Below the pieces are notes generated by a model, which saw only the letters and a list, made by a program, of their open reading frames with translations, was not told the DNA's origin and did no database searches. 9,137 nucleotides of DNA from Candidatus Cloacimonadota bacterium (lineage in GTDB: Bacteria; Cloacimonadota; Cloacimonadia; JGIOTU-2). The stretch covers positions 1 to 9,137 of the forward strand of contig JAGGUR010000069.1 of assembly GCA_021158425.1 (NCBI GenBank), in the 5' to 3' direction. Positions 1 through 6,360 of the stretch are shown piece by piece; within the stretch, counting starts at the first letter, position 1; each line of letters begins with the position of its first letter. Position numbers and translations under genes: made by a program.

Positions 1-473
1 CTGCATCGCGAGATAATCATGAAACATTAAGCGTAATCCTCGCTCTTCCAATAATTAATAGGTTGTTATCAAAAATTTATAACCAATCGGGAAAAATTGT
101 TATTATGCAGTCATTAATTATTGAAGGTATTATAGGACATATGGCAACCCAGAAAATCTATTCTTTAGAAGCAGGACTTGTTCTTATTGGTGATGGATGT
201 GATATGGAAAAAGGAAGAGCAAGAATTCCCACACTTTTATCCCAGAGACCAAGAGTAGGTGACATTCATAAATATTCATCTGGTTCAATACAGAAGGTAA
301 AGATTGAATCAGGAGATAAGAAACCAATAAAAATCGTAGTTGAAATGAGTGGCTCCGTAGGGTTCTTTCAAATAGAAGAAGTCCTTTTCCCCAAAATTTT
401 ATCCAGTCCGGTAAAGCCTTATATTGAACTTTATGGAGAAGTTAAAGACGAAAAGAGACTTAGATATCTATAA
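1..473 (+). CDS. HD-superfamily metal-dependent phosphohydrolase, C-terminal part (5' end outside window)
   Basis: The reading frame is open from the left edge (first whole codon at base 3) to a TAA at 471-473, giving 156 visible residues. The ATG at 63 lies inside the conserved region, so it is not the start. Visible near the beginning is RDNHE followed by an LSVILALPI helix, then an EGIIGHMA helix, and GDGCDMEKGRARIP at about residues 63-76. A C-terminal beta-rich segment follows with GDIHKYSSGSI, PIKIVVEMSGSVGFFQIEE and KPYIELYGEV. From memory, this order matches the HD-domain proteins common in archaea and some bacteria, where HRDNHE follows the catalytic HD pair and the GDxxDMxxGRxRIP aspartate completes the metal site. 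The catalytic His-Asp pair would lie upstream of the window. The substrate is unknown; the family is assigned only as phosphohydrolase. The VGFF motif replaces the more usual AGIF, which is a minor change. Confidence 0.8.
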   Translation, partial: ASRDNHETLSVILALPIINRLLSKIYNQSGKIVIMQSLIIEGIIGHMATQKIYSLEAGLVLIGDGCDMEKGRARIPTLLSQRPRVGDIHKYSSGSIQKVKIESGDKKPIKIVVEMSGSVGFFQIEEVLFPKILSSPVKPYIELYGEVKDEKRLRYL

Positions 474-508
474 AAATAACTTAATAACTCCGAAATTTTT
501 CCAATTAT

Positions 509-548
509 AACTTTGTCGCTTGACAATATTTTTAACAAGTTATTTTTT
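509..548 (+). terminator. Possible rho-independent terminator after the HD gene
   Basis: AACTT-t-GT at 509-516 can pair with ACAAGTT at 535-541, a 7-bp stem with one bulged T and an 18-base loop. It is followed by a T-rich run with six Ts at 543-548. The stem is weak and AT-rich. The loop contains TTGACA (520-525), which could instead be a -35 box, but no good -10 box lies at 16-18 bases (the best is TATTTT with 15-base spacing). The placement 36 bases after the HD stop favours a terminator. Confidence 0.3.
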
Positions 549-589
549 GATTTTTATTAATTTCATGAGTTCTGTGAAATACCCTTTTC

Positions 590-706
590 TTGTCATTCCG
601 TACTTGATGCGGAATCCAAAATCCTTTCCCCACTTTCGTGAGGACGAGTATTTCATTGGATTCCCGTCCCCGATTTCTCTAGGACAGGCTTTCATGGGAA
701 TAACAA
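590..706. repeat. Imperfect inverted repeat of dispersed-element type (GTCATTCC...GGAATAAC)
   Basis: The outer arms TTGTCATTCC (590-599) and GGAATAACAA (697-706) pair at nine of ten positions. Nested inside, GGAATCCAA (611-619) and TTGGATTCC (656-664) pair perfectly. GTCC (666-669) and GGAC (682-685) form a further small hairpin. This stretch is visibly more GC-rich than the surrounding intergenic DNA. The TGTCATTCC...GGAATCC wording is typical of small non-coding dispersed repeats in many AT-rich bacterial genomes. It ends 59 bases before the PhnD-like gene. No coding capacity is claimed. Only one copy is in this window, so repetitiveness is inferred. Confidence 0.55.
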
Positions 707-765
707 ATGAGGTGAAACTATTATTTTGCATATCTCATTTTACTAATTTTTTCATAAGGTAAAAG

Positions 766-1665
766 ATGAAATCTATAAAAATCATATTTATTATTTTATT
801 TCTATTTATATTTAGTTGCTCACAAAAATTTGAATTGGGTTCAAAACAGAATCCTGTAGAGATGTGCTTTGTCCCCTGGATGGAGACAGGAAAGATTATT
901 ACAAGGAGCAAAAAACTCACCAATTATCTTACTGAAAAAACAGGTTATCATTTCAGAATAACCGTTCCAACAAACTATGCTGCCGTAATAGAAGGAATGG
1001 GAACTGAAGAGGTTGATATTGCCTGGCTACCACCTTTTGCCTATATTTTAGCAAATGAAAAATACGGTGCACAAGTGGCTTTGACGCCTGTCCGAAAAGG
1101 TATGAAAAAATACAAAGGAGAATTCCTGGCAAGGTCAGATAGTGATATTGATAATCTCGCAGATATTGAAGGAAAAACTATCGCTTATACTGATGCAGCA
1201 TCCACCTCTGGGTATATTTATCCTTCTGCTCTTTTGGCTCAAAAGGGAATAAAACCAGGTAAAATCTATTTTGCCGGTGGGCACTCACAAGCCATTCTGG
1301 CAGTTTATCAAAATCGTGCTGATGTAGGTTGTGCATATTGGTCTCCTCCATCTAAAGGAGAACCACAAGATGGCAGAAAAGAACTCTTGCAAACCCATCC
1401 TGATATATACAAAAAGACGAAAATAATTGGATTTACCGAATGGATTATGAACGATACGGTAACCTTTAGAAAAGATTTTCCCCCAGAAATGAAAGAGAAA
1501 ATAGTTCAAGCTTTGATTGATTATGTAAATACTGAAGAAGGTAAAATAGTAATGAAAAAATTATATGAAATTGATGACTATGTAAGAGCAACTGATTCTG
1601 ATTATGATGGGGTAAGAAAAACATTAAAAACTCTCGGTACAGATGCATCACAATTTATAAAATAA
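766..1665 (+). CDS. PhnD-like phosphate/phosphonate ABC transporter substrate-binding lipoprotein
   Basis: The 299-residue product begins with a lipoprotein signal peptide: two lysines, a hydrophobic stretch, and the lipobox FIFSC, giving a predicted lipidated Cys18. The mature part has the type 2 periplasmic-binding fold markers of the PhnD/PtxB/PhnSS group. These are FVPWMET (35-41), DIAWLPPFAY (84-93), DAASTSGYIYP (143-153, the anion-binding loop in this group) and GGHSQAILAVYQNRADVG (171-188). AAGGT at 756-760 is a Shine-Dalgarno site five bases before the ATG. Families of this type bind phosphonate, phosphite or related oxyanions and deliver them to a permease and ATPase. Here neither partner gene is adjacent: the next gene, 139 bases away, is a sigma factor. 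The protein may serve an unlinked transporter or act as a sensor. The exact ligand cannot be read from sequence. Confidence 0.88.
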   Translation: MKSIKIIFIILFLFIFSCSQKFELGSKQNPVEMCFVPWMETGKIITRSKKLTNYLTEKTGYHFRITVPTNYAAVIEGMGTEEVDIAWLPPFAYILANEKYGAQVALTPVRKGMKKYKGEFLARSDSDIDNLADIEGKTIAYTDAASTSGYIYPSALLAQKGIKPGKIYFAGGHSQAILAVYQNRADVGCAYWSPPSKGEPQDGRKELLQTHPDIYKKTKIIGFTEWIMNDTVTFRKDFPPEMKEKIVQALIDYVNTEEGKIVMKKLYEIDDYVRATDSDYDGVRKTLKTLGTDASQFIK

Positions 1666-1751
1666 CTCAGGTTTCGTAGGAGATATTATAAAAAGTTATA
1701 TATGATTTATTCGGTTAGATTTAACCTTCAAAAAAAATTTCTATTTATTTA

Positions 1752-1777
1752 AACCTTATTAAACAAAGATAATCTAA
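1752..1777 (+). promoter_or_regulatory. Candidate ECF-type promoter upstream of the sigma factor gene
   Basis: AACCTT (1752-1757) and TCTAA (1773-1777) are separated by 15 bases, and the ATG of the sigma gene is 27 bases further on. Many ECF sigma factors recognise an AAC-containing -35 element and a TC-containing -10 element and transcribe their own operon. The match is short and in AT-rich DNA, so chance is a real possibility. The sigma gene has no clear Shine-Dalgarno sequence. Confidence 0.25.
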
Positions 1778-1804
1778 TTAGGCAAAACGCAAAAAACATA
1801 AGAT

Positions 1805-2329
1805 ATGGAAAGAAGTGAACTTAATTTGCTCATCCAAAAAAATTATAAAAAGATATTTCTTCTATCAGTAAAGATGTTGAAAAATTATGAAGATGCAGAA
1901 GACGCAACTCAGGAAATTTTTATGAAAGTATATCAAAATATAGATAAATTCAAACAGGAATCCAAGTTATTCACATGGCTATACAGGATTGCCTTGAACC
2001 ATATTTATAATTTTTCCAATAAAAAAAGGAATGTGAAAAACCTCAATGAAAAAAATCAGAATTTTTATATTCGCACAAATGAAACTCCAGAAAAGGTATT
2101 GTATGAAAAAGAGCTTTATAACAAACTTAACGAAATAATAGAAGAATTATCACCAAAACAAAAAGAGGTATTCCTTTTAAGATACTATAATGGGCTAAAA
2201 TTTGATGAGATAGCTAAAATTCTAAAGAAAAGTTTGGGCACAATCAAAAGTAACTACTTTTTTGCAATGCAAAAGATAAAAAAGGAACTGGAAAAAGAAC
2301 AATTATTAGAAACAAAAGAGGTAAGCTAA
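1805..2329 (+). CDS. ECF (RpoE-like) RNA polymerase sigma factor
   Basis: The 174-residue protein has the two-domain layout of group 4 sigma factors. Sigma region 2 spans about residues 8-70, with YEDAEDATQEIFMKVY (28-43, core-binding and -10 recognition helix) and FTWLYRIALNHIYNF (56-70). A lysine/asparagine-rich linker follows (about 71-100). Sigma region 4 spans about 107-160, with LSPKQKEVFLLRYYNG (115-130) and the helix-turn-helix LKFDEIAKIL...LGTIKSN (131-150) that reads the -35 element. Length is normal for the family. The start is the ATG that opens region 2 directly; the ribosome-binding site is poor. The gene is followed after two bases by its anti-sigma gene, so the two are almost certainly co-transcribed and translationally coupled. 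It probably directs a stress or envelope regulon including this operon; the signal is discussed under the downstream genes. Confidence 0.93.
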   Translation: MERSELNLLIQKNYKKIFLLSVKMLKNYEDAEDATQEIFMKVYQNIDKFKQESKLFTWLYRIALNHIYNFSNKKRNVKNLNEKNQNFYIRTNETPEKVLYEKELYNKLNEIIEELSPKQKEVFLLRYYNGLKFDEIAKILKKSLGTIKSNYFFAMQKIKKELEKEQLLETKEVS

Positions 2330-2331
2330 AT

Positions 2332-2925
2332 ATGAAATGCATTACAGATAAAAAATTATTAGACTATCTAAATGGAGAGGTTAAATCAAAACAAAAGGGA
2401 AAAATTGCTCGCCATATAAATAAATGTGAAACCTGCCAAAGAAGATTAAATGAATGGAAAAATGTTTTAAATATCACAGAAGATTTAGTCCAAACCGATA
2501 AAGATAGTATTAAGTTTCCCCAATTTGATACTATTATAAATAAACCGCAAATTGAGCCTTTTATTTCTGAAGAAAGCAGCTTCTCCTGGCTAAAGTATTG
2601 GTTGAAACCTGCGATTGCTACAGCTGCTGTGGCAGTTCTCGTTCTATTTGCAATAATCTTTGTGCCTCTTAAGGAAAAAGTATCTGTAAATCCTGATTAT
2701 GTGGTATTTGAAAATGAATATAAATATACCGAAGCGCACTTAATTGATGATGAGTACATAATTGCATTTGAACAATCAATGCTAAAAGAGATTTATCAAG
2801 ATGAGGAATTGCGGAATAAGATATTGTATGGAACTTGGGAATATTTATATGATATTATTGATTTGCTCTCAGATGAAGATATTAAGTTTTTTGAGAATGA
2901 AATAAATAAAACGAAAACAACATAA
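2332..2925 (+). CDS. Membrane-anchored zinc-finger anti-sigma factor
   Basis: This 197-residue protein has three parts. The N-terminal cytoplasmic domain carries C3, then H28-x3-C32-x2-C35, which is the Cys...His-x3-Cys-x2-Cys ligand set of ZAS-type anti-sigma domains such as RsrA. One transmembrane helix lies at about 93-113 (PAIATAAVAVLVLFAIIFVPL region). An acidic C-terminal part (114-197) would be periplasmic if the orientation is the usual one; it has no recognisable domain. The gene starts two bases after the sigma stop, with AGAGGT (2317-2322) inside the end of the sigma gene. In this family the N-terminal domain clamps the cognate ECF sigma until a signal, often from the periplasm or redox state, releases it. 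Release by regulated proteolysis is possible. Identity as anti-sigma is firm from motif plus position; the signal is unknown. Confidence 0.88.
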   Translation: MKCITDKKLLDYLNGEVKSKQKGKIARHINKCETCQRRLNEWKNVLNITEDLVQTDKDSIKFPQFDTIINKPQIEPFISEESSFSWLKYWLKPAIATAAVAVLVLFAIIFVPLKEKVSVNPDYVVFENEYKYTEAHLIDDEYIIAFEQSMLKEIYQDEELRNKILYGTWEYLYDIIDLLSDEDIKFFENEINKTKTT

Positions 2926-2944
2926 AAACAATGGAGGTAAAAAA

Positions 2945-3436
2945 ATGAAAGTCTCAAGAATCACAGCAATAGCAATAATTCTCTTGCTAATTGCAGGCTC
3001 AGCATTTGCCCAGAAACCCGGTGTTAATCCTGGGAGAAAAGGAGAAATAGTAAAGCAGTATCGGACACTAGAATTATTAAAAATTCTGGATTTGAGTGAA
3101 GAAGAGAGCGAAGCTGTGCTTCCTGTTCTAAAAGAAATTGATAAAAATCGGGAAACATTCTACTTTCAACAGCAACAATTTCTTAATGAAATAGAATTCG
3201 CTATCAAACAAAATGAAAATGAAGCTAAAATCGCGGAACTGAATAACAAACTTATGAATCTACCAAGAGACTTTGAGAATAAAAGAGCTAAACTTTACAA
3301 TAAGTTACGTTCTCATCTTTCAGAAGAGCAATTTGCAAAATTTCTTGTTTTTAATCGTAAGTTTGCAAAGCAATTGCAAGAAAGAGTAAAAGCAATACAC
3401 GAACAACCGCGGAAACATCCATTACCAAGACGATAA
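2945..3436 (+). CDS. Secreted helical LTXXQ / CpxP-ZraP-like periplasmic protein, putative sensor of the sigma unit
   Basis: The 163-residue product has a signal peptide with a likely type I cleavage site after AGSAFA (residue 22). The mature part is almost entirely charged amphipathic helix. LLKILDLSEEESEAVLPVLKEI lies at 44-65, a long Q/E/N-rich helix at about 70-105, and LSEEQFAKFLVFNRKF at 125-140. The last is close to the repeated LTxxQ-type motif of periplasmic CpxP, Spy, ZraP and CnrX proteins. The C-terminus is basic and proline-rich. Only three histidines and no cysteines are present, so a metal site of the CnrX or ZraP type is not evident. A strong GGAGGT (2933-2938) lies six bases before the ATG, stronger than for the two upstream genes, and suggests higher production. 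Position as third gene after sigma and anti-sigma suggests it senses or chaperones envelope proteins and feeds the signal to the anti-sigma; this is inference. Confidence 0.75.
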   Translation: MKVSRITAIAIILLLIAGSAFAQKPGVNPGRKGEIVKQYRTLELLKILDLSEEESEAVLPVLKEIDKNRETFYFQQQQFLNEIEFAIKQNENEAKIAELNNKLMNLPRDFENKRAKLYNKLRSHLSEEQFAKFLVFNRKFAKQLQERVKAIHEQPRKHPLPRR

Positions 3437-3460
3437 TTCTATTAGAGTCTGAAATTATTA

Positions 3461-3490
3461 AAGGCAGAATAGTTACGTTCTGCCTTTTTT
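3461..3490 (+). terminator. Rho-independent terminator closing the sigma/anti-sigma operon
   Basis: AAGGCAGAA (3461-3469) pairs perfectly with TTCTGCCTT (3478-3486) around an eight-base loop, and a run of six Ts covers 3485-3490. It lies 24 bases after the stop of the LTXXQ-like gene. Because scpA ends at 3526 on the other strand, the same hairpin could also stop transcription from that side, although the T-tract there is interrupted (TTTAATAATTT). Confidence 0.88.
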
Positions 3491-3525
3491 GTATTTTCAA
3501 AAATGAGTTTATTATAAATGGTTCT

Positions 3526-4272
3526 TCATCCTTTCTTACTTATATGAATATCTGAAAATTGTTTGTTCTGGAAAATAGTAATCTTTTTCATTCTTGCCAG
3601 CTCAAGTATTGCCAGAAAAAATGTAATCAACTCTAATTTGCTATAGTCTTTTATAAAATCAGAGAATACCAGTTTCTTATTTTTTCGTAAAATTTTACGA
3701 ATTTCTTTTATCTTATCTTCAACTTTGAATTTCTCAAGAATAATATCCTGTGGCACCTCTTGGGGTGGTTGAAGAATATACTTCTGCAAGGCTTTAATTA
3801 AATCATATAGCTCAACACTATTTTGTTCAATACTATATGAAATTGCAAAATCCTTAATATCTTTTTTGGTATTCTTATCAATACTTTTATAAAAATAATA
3901 TTTGTTTTCCTTGGCAAGGTTATCTAAAAACTTCGCATATTCTTTAATTTCCTGATATGCAATTAAGTTATTTACCAATTCAGCTTGAAGGTCTTCTTCT
4001 TCCTCATAAACCTGTCGTGGCAGAAGGGAGCGAAGTTTTATTTGAATTAAAGTTGCAGCCATCTCCATAAATTCTCCCTCAATAGAGATGTTTAGTTCTT
4101 TCATTAATGATAAATATTTTAAATACTCAGAAAGCATAAAAGCAATAGGTATGTCATAAATATCTATCTTATGCTTACGGATAAGAAAAAGGAGCAAGTC
4201 TAATGGTCCTTCAAAATTTGGCAGTTTAATCTTATATTTTTTGTTATTTAGATTTTGAAGTTTATTTGACAT
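3526..4272 (-). CDS. scpA: Segregation and condensation protein A (ScpA kleisin)
   Basis: The 248-residue protein is the kleisin subunit that bridges the heads of the SMC dimer and binds ScpB in chromosome condensation and segregation. The N-terminal domain contains the signature KLPNFEGPLDLLLFLIRKHKIDI (16-38), an SEYLKYL helix, and the IKLRSLLP motif (78-85). A variable acidic and helical middle follows. The C-terminal winged-helix domain has LVFSDFI...YSKLELITFFLAILELARMKKI (201-231). The start chosen is the ATG at 4272, 15 residues before KLPNFEGPLDLL, as usual. The frame stays open upstream to 4428, but that part overlaps glnA and translates a palindrome. The GGAGGA at 4292-4287 is 14 bases before the ATG. 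scpB, the usual partner, is not adjacent: the gene converges on the sigma operon terminator. Assignment is firm. Confidence 0.93.
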   Translation of the reverse strand: MSNKLQNLNNKKYKIKLPNFEGPLDLLLFLIRKHKIDIYDIPIAFMLSEYLKYLSLMKELNISIEGEFMEMAATLIQIKLRSLLPRQVYEEEEDLQAELVNNLIAYQEIKEYAKFLDNLAKENKYYFYKSIDKNTKKDIKDFAISYSIEQNSVELYDLIKALQKYILQPPQEVPQDIILEKFKVEDKIKEIRKILRKNKKLVFSDFIKDYSKLELITFFLAILELARMKKITIFQNKQFSDIHISKKG

Positions 4273-4283
4273 TTGATATTTGC

Positions 4284-4317
4284 CCGTCCTCCGCAGAAGC
4301 TCTGCTTCGGAGGATGG
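4284..4317 (-). promoter_or_regulatory. GC-rich palindrome between glnA and scpA that contains the scpA ribosome-binding site
   Basis: TCCTCCG (4287-4293) and CGGAGGA (4308-4314) are perfect inverted copies, and the flanks CC/GG extend the stem beyond one mismatch. The interior can pair as GAAGC/GCTTC (4296-4300 with 4304-4308). In the - strand transcript, the GGAGGA nearest scpA is complementary to the other arm. Folding would hide the only visible Shine-Dalgarno sequence of scpA. CCTCCGaAGC-type palindromes are also frequent small dispersed repeats in some bacterial genomes, so this may be an insertion that happens to supply an SD. It is too short of a T-tract to be a normal terminator. Confidence 0.55.
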
Positions 4318-4333
4318 ATAATTTGTTATTTTC

Positions 4334-5668
4334 TTAATATATTTCCAGATACTTATCCAACTCCCATTGAGTAACCTGTAGATTATACTCATTCCATTCT
4401 TTTGTCTTGGCATTAATATAATTCTCATAAGTATGTTTCCCTAATGCAAGCTGAATTAGTTTGTCTTTTTTTAGCTCGTTAAGAGCTTCTAATAAAGAAG
4501 TTGGTAATGTATCAATATTCAGATTTCTTAATTTAATATCATCAAAATTATAAATATTTTCCTCAACTGGCTCTGGAGGTGTAAGTCTTTTCTTTATTCC
4601 ATCCAGCCCAGCTTTTAGCATCATGGCAAATGCCAGATAAATATTACAACTTGGGTCTGGAGACCTCAGCTCCAGTCTGGTAGATTGTTCCTTTCCTACG
4701 GAATACTGAGGGACTCTTATAAGAGCAGAGCGGTTAATTCTTGCCCAACTGATATACACCGGCGCCTCATAACCGGAGATTAATCTTTTGTAAGAATTCA
4801 CTGTTGGTGAAAGCACTGCTGACATTGCTTTAATATGTTGAAGCTGACCTGCAATAAAATTATATGCTATTTTTGACAATTTGTATTTATCATTTTTATC
4901 ATAAAAGGCGTTTTTCTCTGTATTTATGGAAAATAGGCTTTGATGAACATGCATTCCGGAGCCGTTCATTTCCATTATTGGCTTTGGCATAAATGTGGCA
5001 TGTAAATCATTTTCTTGTGCAATTGCTTTTAATACGATTCTTAATGTGGTAGCACTATCAGCTGTTTTCAGTGCATTGCCATATCGGAAATCTATTTCAT
5101 GCTGTCCGAGTGCAACTTCATGGTGAGATGCCTCAGCGTTTATCCCAAACTTCTCAAGTGTTAATATCATATCTCGTCTTATTGTATATGCTTGGTCTGT
5201 TGATAAATCAAAATAACTTGCATTATCATGAGGTAAAGGCTTAAGGTGTTTATTTTCCTTTTTAAACAAAAAGAATTCCATTTCTGGCCCCACATTATAT
5301 TCAAAATCCATCTCTTTTGCTTCTTTAACCGCTTTTTTTAATATAAATCTTGGGTCTCCCTCAAAAGGCTCTCCATCAGGTTTGTATATATCACAGATAA
5401 ACCTTGCTGTGTTTCCATTATCAGCTTTTAACCAGGGAATAATCGCATAAGTGGTAACATCTGGCTTTAGAACCATATCGCTTTCATGTATCCTTGCAAA
5501 ACCTTCTATAGAAGAACCATCAAACCATGTTCCATATTGCAATGAATCAGCTAAGCGTGTGACAGGGATGGTCAGACTTTTTACCACACCAAAGATGTCA
5601 GTGAATTGCAGAAGGATAAACTTTACATTATCCTTTTTTGTTTGCTCCAATATCTCCTGAATTTCCAT
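4334..5668 (-). CDS. glnA: Glutamine synthetase, type I (GSI-alpha class)
   Basis: The protein makes glutamine from glutamate, ammonia and ATP, as a dodecamer in the cytoplasm. At 444 residues it equals the short GSI-alpha form known from Bacillus and relatives. The N-terminal beta-grasp domain contains QFTDIFG (21-27) and DGSSIEGFARI (50-60). The catalytic domain shows GPEMEFF (127-133), ASHHEVALGQHEIDF (180-194, metal-binding Glu184 and Glu191), NGSGMH (235-240, His240), NSYKRL (291-296), GYEAPV (299-304, flap Glu301) and STRLELRSPDPS (329-340, substrate/phosphate-binding Arg331 and Arg335). The C-terminal region, EENIYNFDDIKLRNLNIDTLP (369-389), lacks the adenylylation-site context of the longer GSI-beta enzymes. 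Control by adenylylation is therefore unlikely, and feedback inhibition of the Bacillus type, using an Arg equivalent at R59, is possible. AGGAG (5678-5674) is five bases before the ATG. It lies 44 bases after the site-2 protease gene and shares its strand. No nitrogen regulator is adjacent. Confidence 0.97.
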   Translation of the reverse strand: MEIQEILEQTKKDNVKFILLQFTDIFGVVKSLTIPVTRLADSLQYGTWFDGSSIEGFARIHESDMVLKPDVTTYAIIPWLKADNGNTARFICDIYKPDGEPFEGDPRFILKKAVKEAKEMDFEYNVGPEMEFFLFKKENKHLKPLPHDNASYFDLSTDQAYTIRRDMILTLEKFGINAEASHHEVALGQHEIDFRYGNALKTADSATTLRIVLKAIAQENDLHATFMPKPIMEMNGSGMHVHQSLFSINTEKNAFYDKNDKYKLSKIAYNFIAGQLQHIKAMSAVLSPTVNSYKRLISGYEAPVYISWARINRSALIRVPQYSVGKEQSTRLELRSPDPSCNIYLAFAMMLKAGLDGIKKRLTPPEPVEENIYNFDDIKLRNLNIDTLPTSLLEALNELKKDKLIQLALGKHTYENYINAKTKEWNEYNLQVTQWELDKYLEIY

Positions 5669-5712
5669 AAATGCTCCTGTTTGTTTTTGATTTTGAAATT
5701 TGATATTTTTAA

Positions 5713-6345
5713 TTAAATCACTACCCCTGTAAGCAATTTCATAAAAAATCTAATAGGTGGCATAATTACCCCACTGATTATATGTATTCCAAGTAGATTC
5801 CCACCAATAATGATAATTACTAAAATTAGGACACCTTTGCGTTCAAATCGTTGATATCTAAAATATGCTTCATCTGAAAGGAATGCTCCCAAAACTTTTG
5901 AACCATCTAAAGGAGGAAATGGAATTAAATTAAATAAACCCAGAGCAATATTAATAAAGATAGTATAGAAAATAATAACCATAAAAATATTTTGAGATGA
6001 AGCTAATGTATGTGCGTTAAAAAAATTAAAAATCAAACTAAAAATAATAGCACTAATAAAATTAGCAACAGGTCCAGCTAAAGCTACATAAGCGGTATCT
6101 TTTTTGATATTTTTAAAATTGTATGGATTTATTGGTACAGGTCTTGCCCATCCAATATGAGCAATAAAAAGCATTATTGTGCCAAGCGGGTCTAAATGTT
6201 TAAGTGGATTTAGTGTCAATCTACCCGCTCTTTTGGCAGTGTCATCCCCCAAACGATATGCAACATAACCATGCGAAAACTCATGCACAGTTAACGCGTA
6301 AAGTATAGGAAATATCAGTATAAAAAATTGAGTTATTTGATTCAT
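5713..6345 (-). CDS. Site-2 protease family membrane zinc metallopeptidase (M50)
   Basis: This 210-residue integral membrane protein has the minimal site-2 protease core. HEFSH (21-25) in the first membrane helix is the HExxH zinc motif with catalytic Glu22. NPLKHLDPLG (46-55) follows, then an ALAGPVANFISAI helix (88-100), another helix at about 118-138, and NLIPFPPLDGSK (139-150), whose Asp147 is the third zinc ligand. A final hydrophobic segment lies at about 172-200. There is no PDZ or CBS domain, so it belongs to the short subgroup rather than the RseP class. The substrate is unknown. A protease of this fold could in principle cleave the anti-sigma factor encoded in this window, but the short subgroup is widespread and mostly uncharacterised. 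No Shine-Dalgarno sequence precedes the ATG. It is the first gene of the - strand block, followed by glnA and scpA. Confidence 0.92.
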   Translation of the reverse strand: MNQITQFFILIFPILYALTVHEFSHGYVAYRLGDDTAKRAGRLTLNPLKHLDPLGTIMLFIAHIGWARPVPINPYNFKNIKKDTAYVALAGPVANFISAIIFSLIFNFFNAHTLASSQNIFMVIIFYTIFINIALGLFNLIPFPPLDGSKVLGAFLSDEAYFRYQRFERKGVLILVIIIIGGNLLGIHIISGVIMPPIRFFMKLLTGVVI

Positions 6346-6360
6346 ATTAAGTTAATCTGT

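Noticed and set aside
63..473. HD protein starting at the ATG at 63
   Set aside because: The frame stays open to the left edge, and the upstream codons encode conserved family sequence (RDNHE and LALPI), so the gene is partial rather than short.
520..762. 80-codon open frame upstream of the PhnD-like gene
   Set aside because: It is mostly translated inverted repeat and T-rich intergenic DNA, with no ribosome-binding site. The opposite-strand frame 540-731 is equally long for the same reason.
1713..1726. Hairpin GGTTA-GATT-TAACC as terminator of the PhnD-like gene
   Set aside because: The stem is only five base pairs and is followed by a run of As rather than Ts on the + strand.
4273..4428. 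N-terminal extension of scpA to an upstream ATG
   Set aside because: It would overlap the end of glnA by 95 bases and translate the palindrome. ScpA family proteins begin shortly before the FEGPLDLLL motif, which fits the ATG at 4272.
5451..5660. Open frames antisense to or inside glnA, the synthetase, lepB and the PhnD-like gene (including 735-923, 1285-1509, 1466-1651, 7130-7357, 7952-8194 and 8570-8806)
   Set aside because: All lie wholly or largely within well-supported genes in another frame, with no recognisable domains or ribosome-binding sites.
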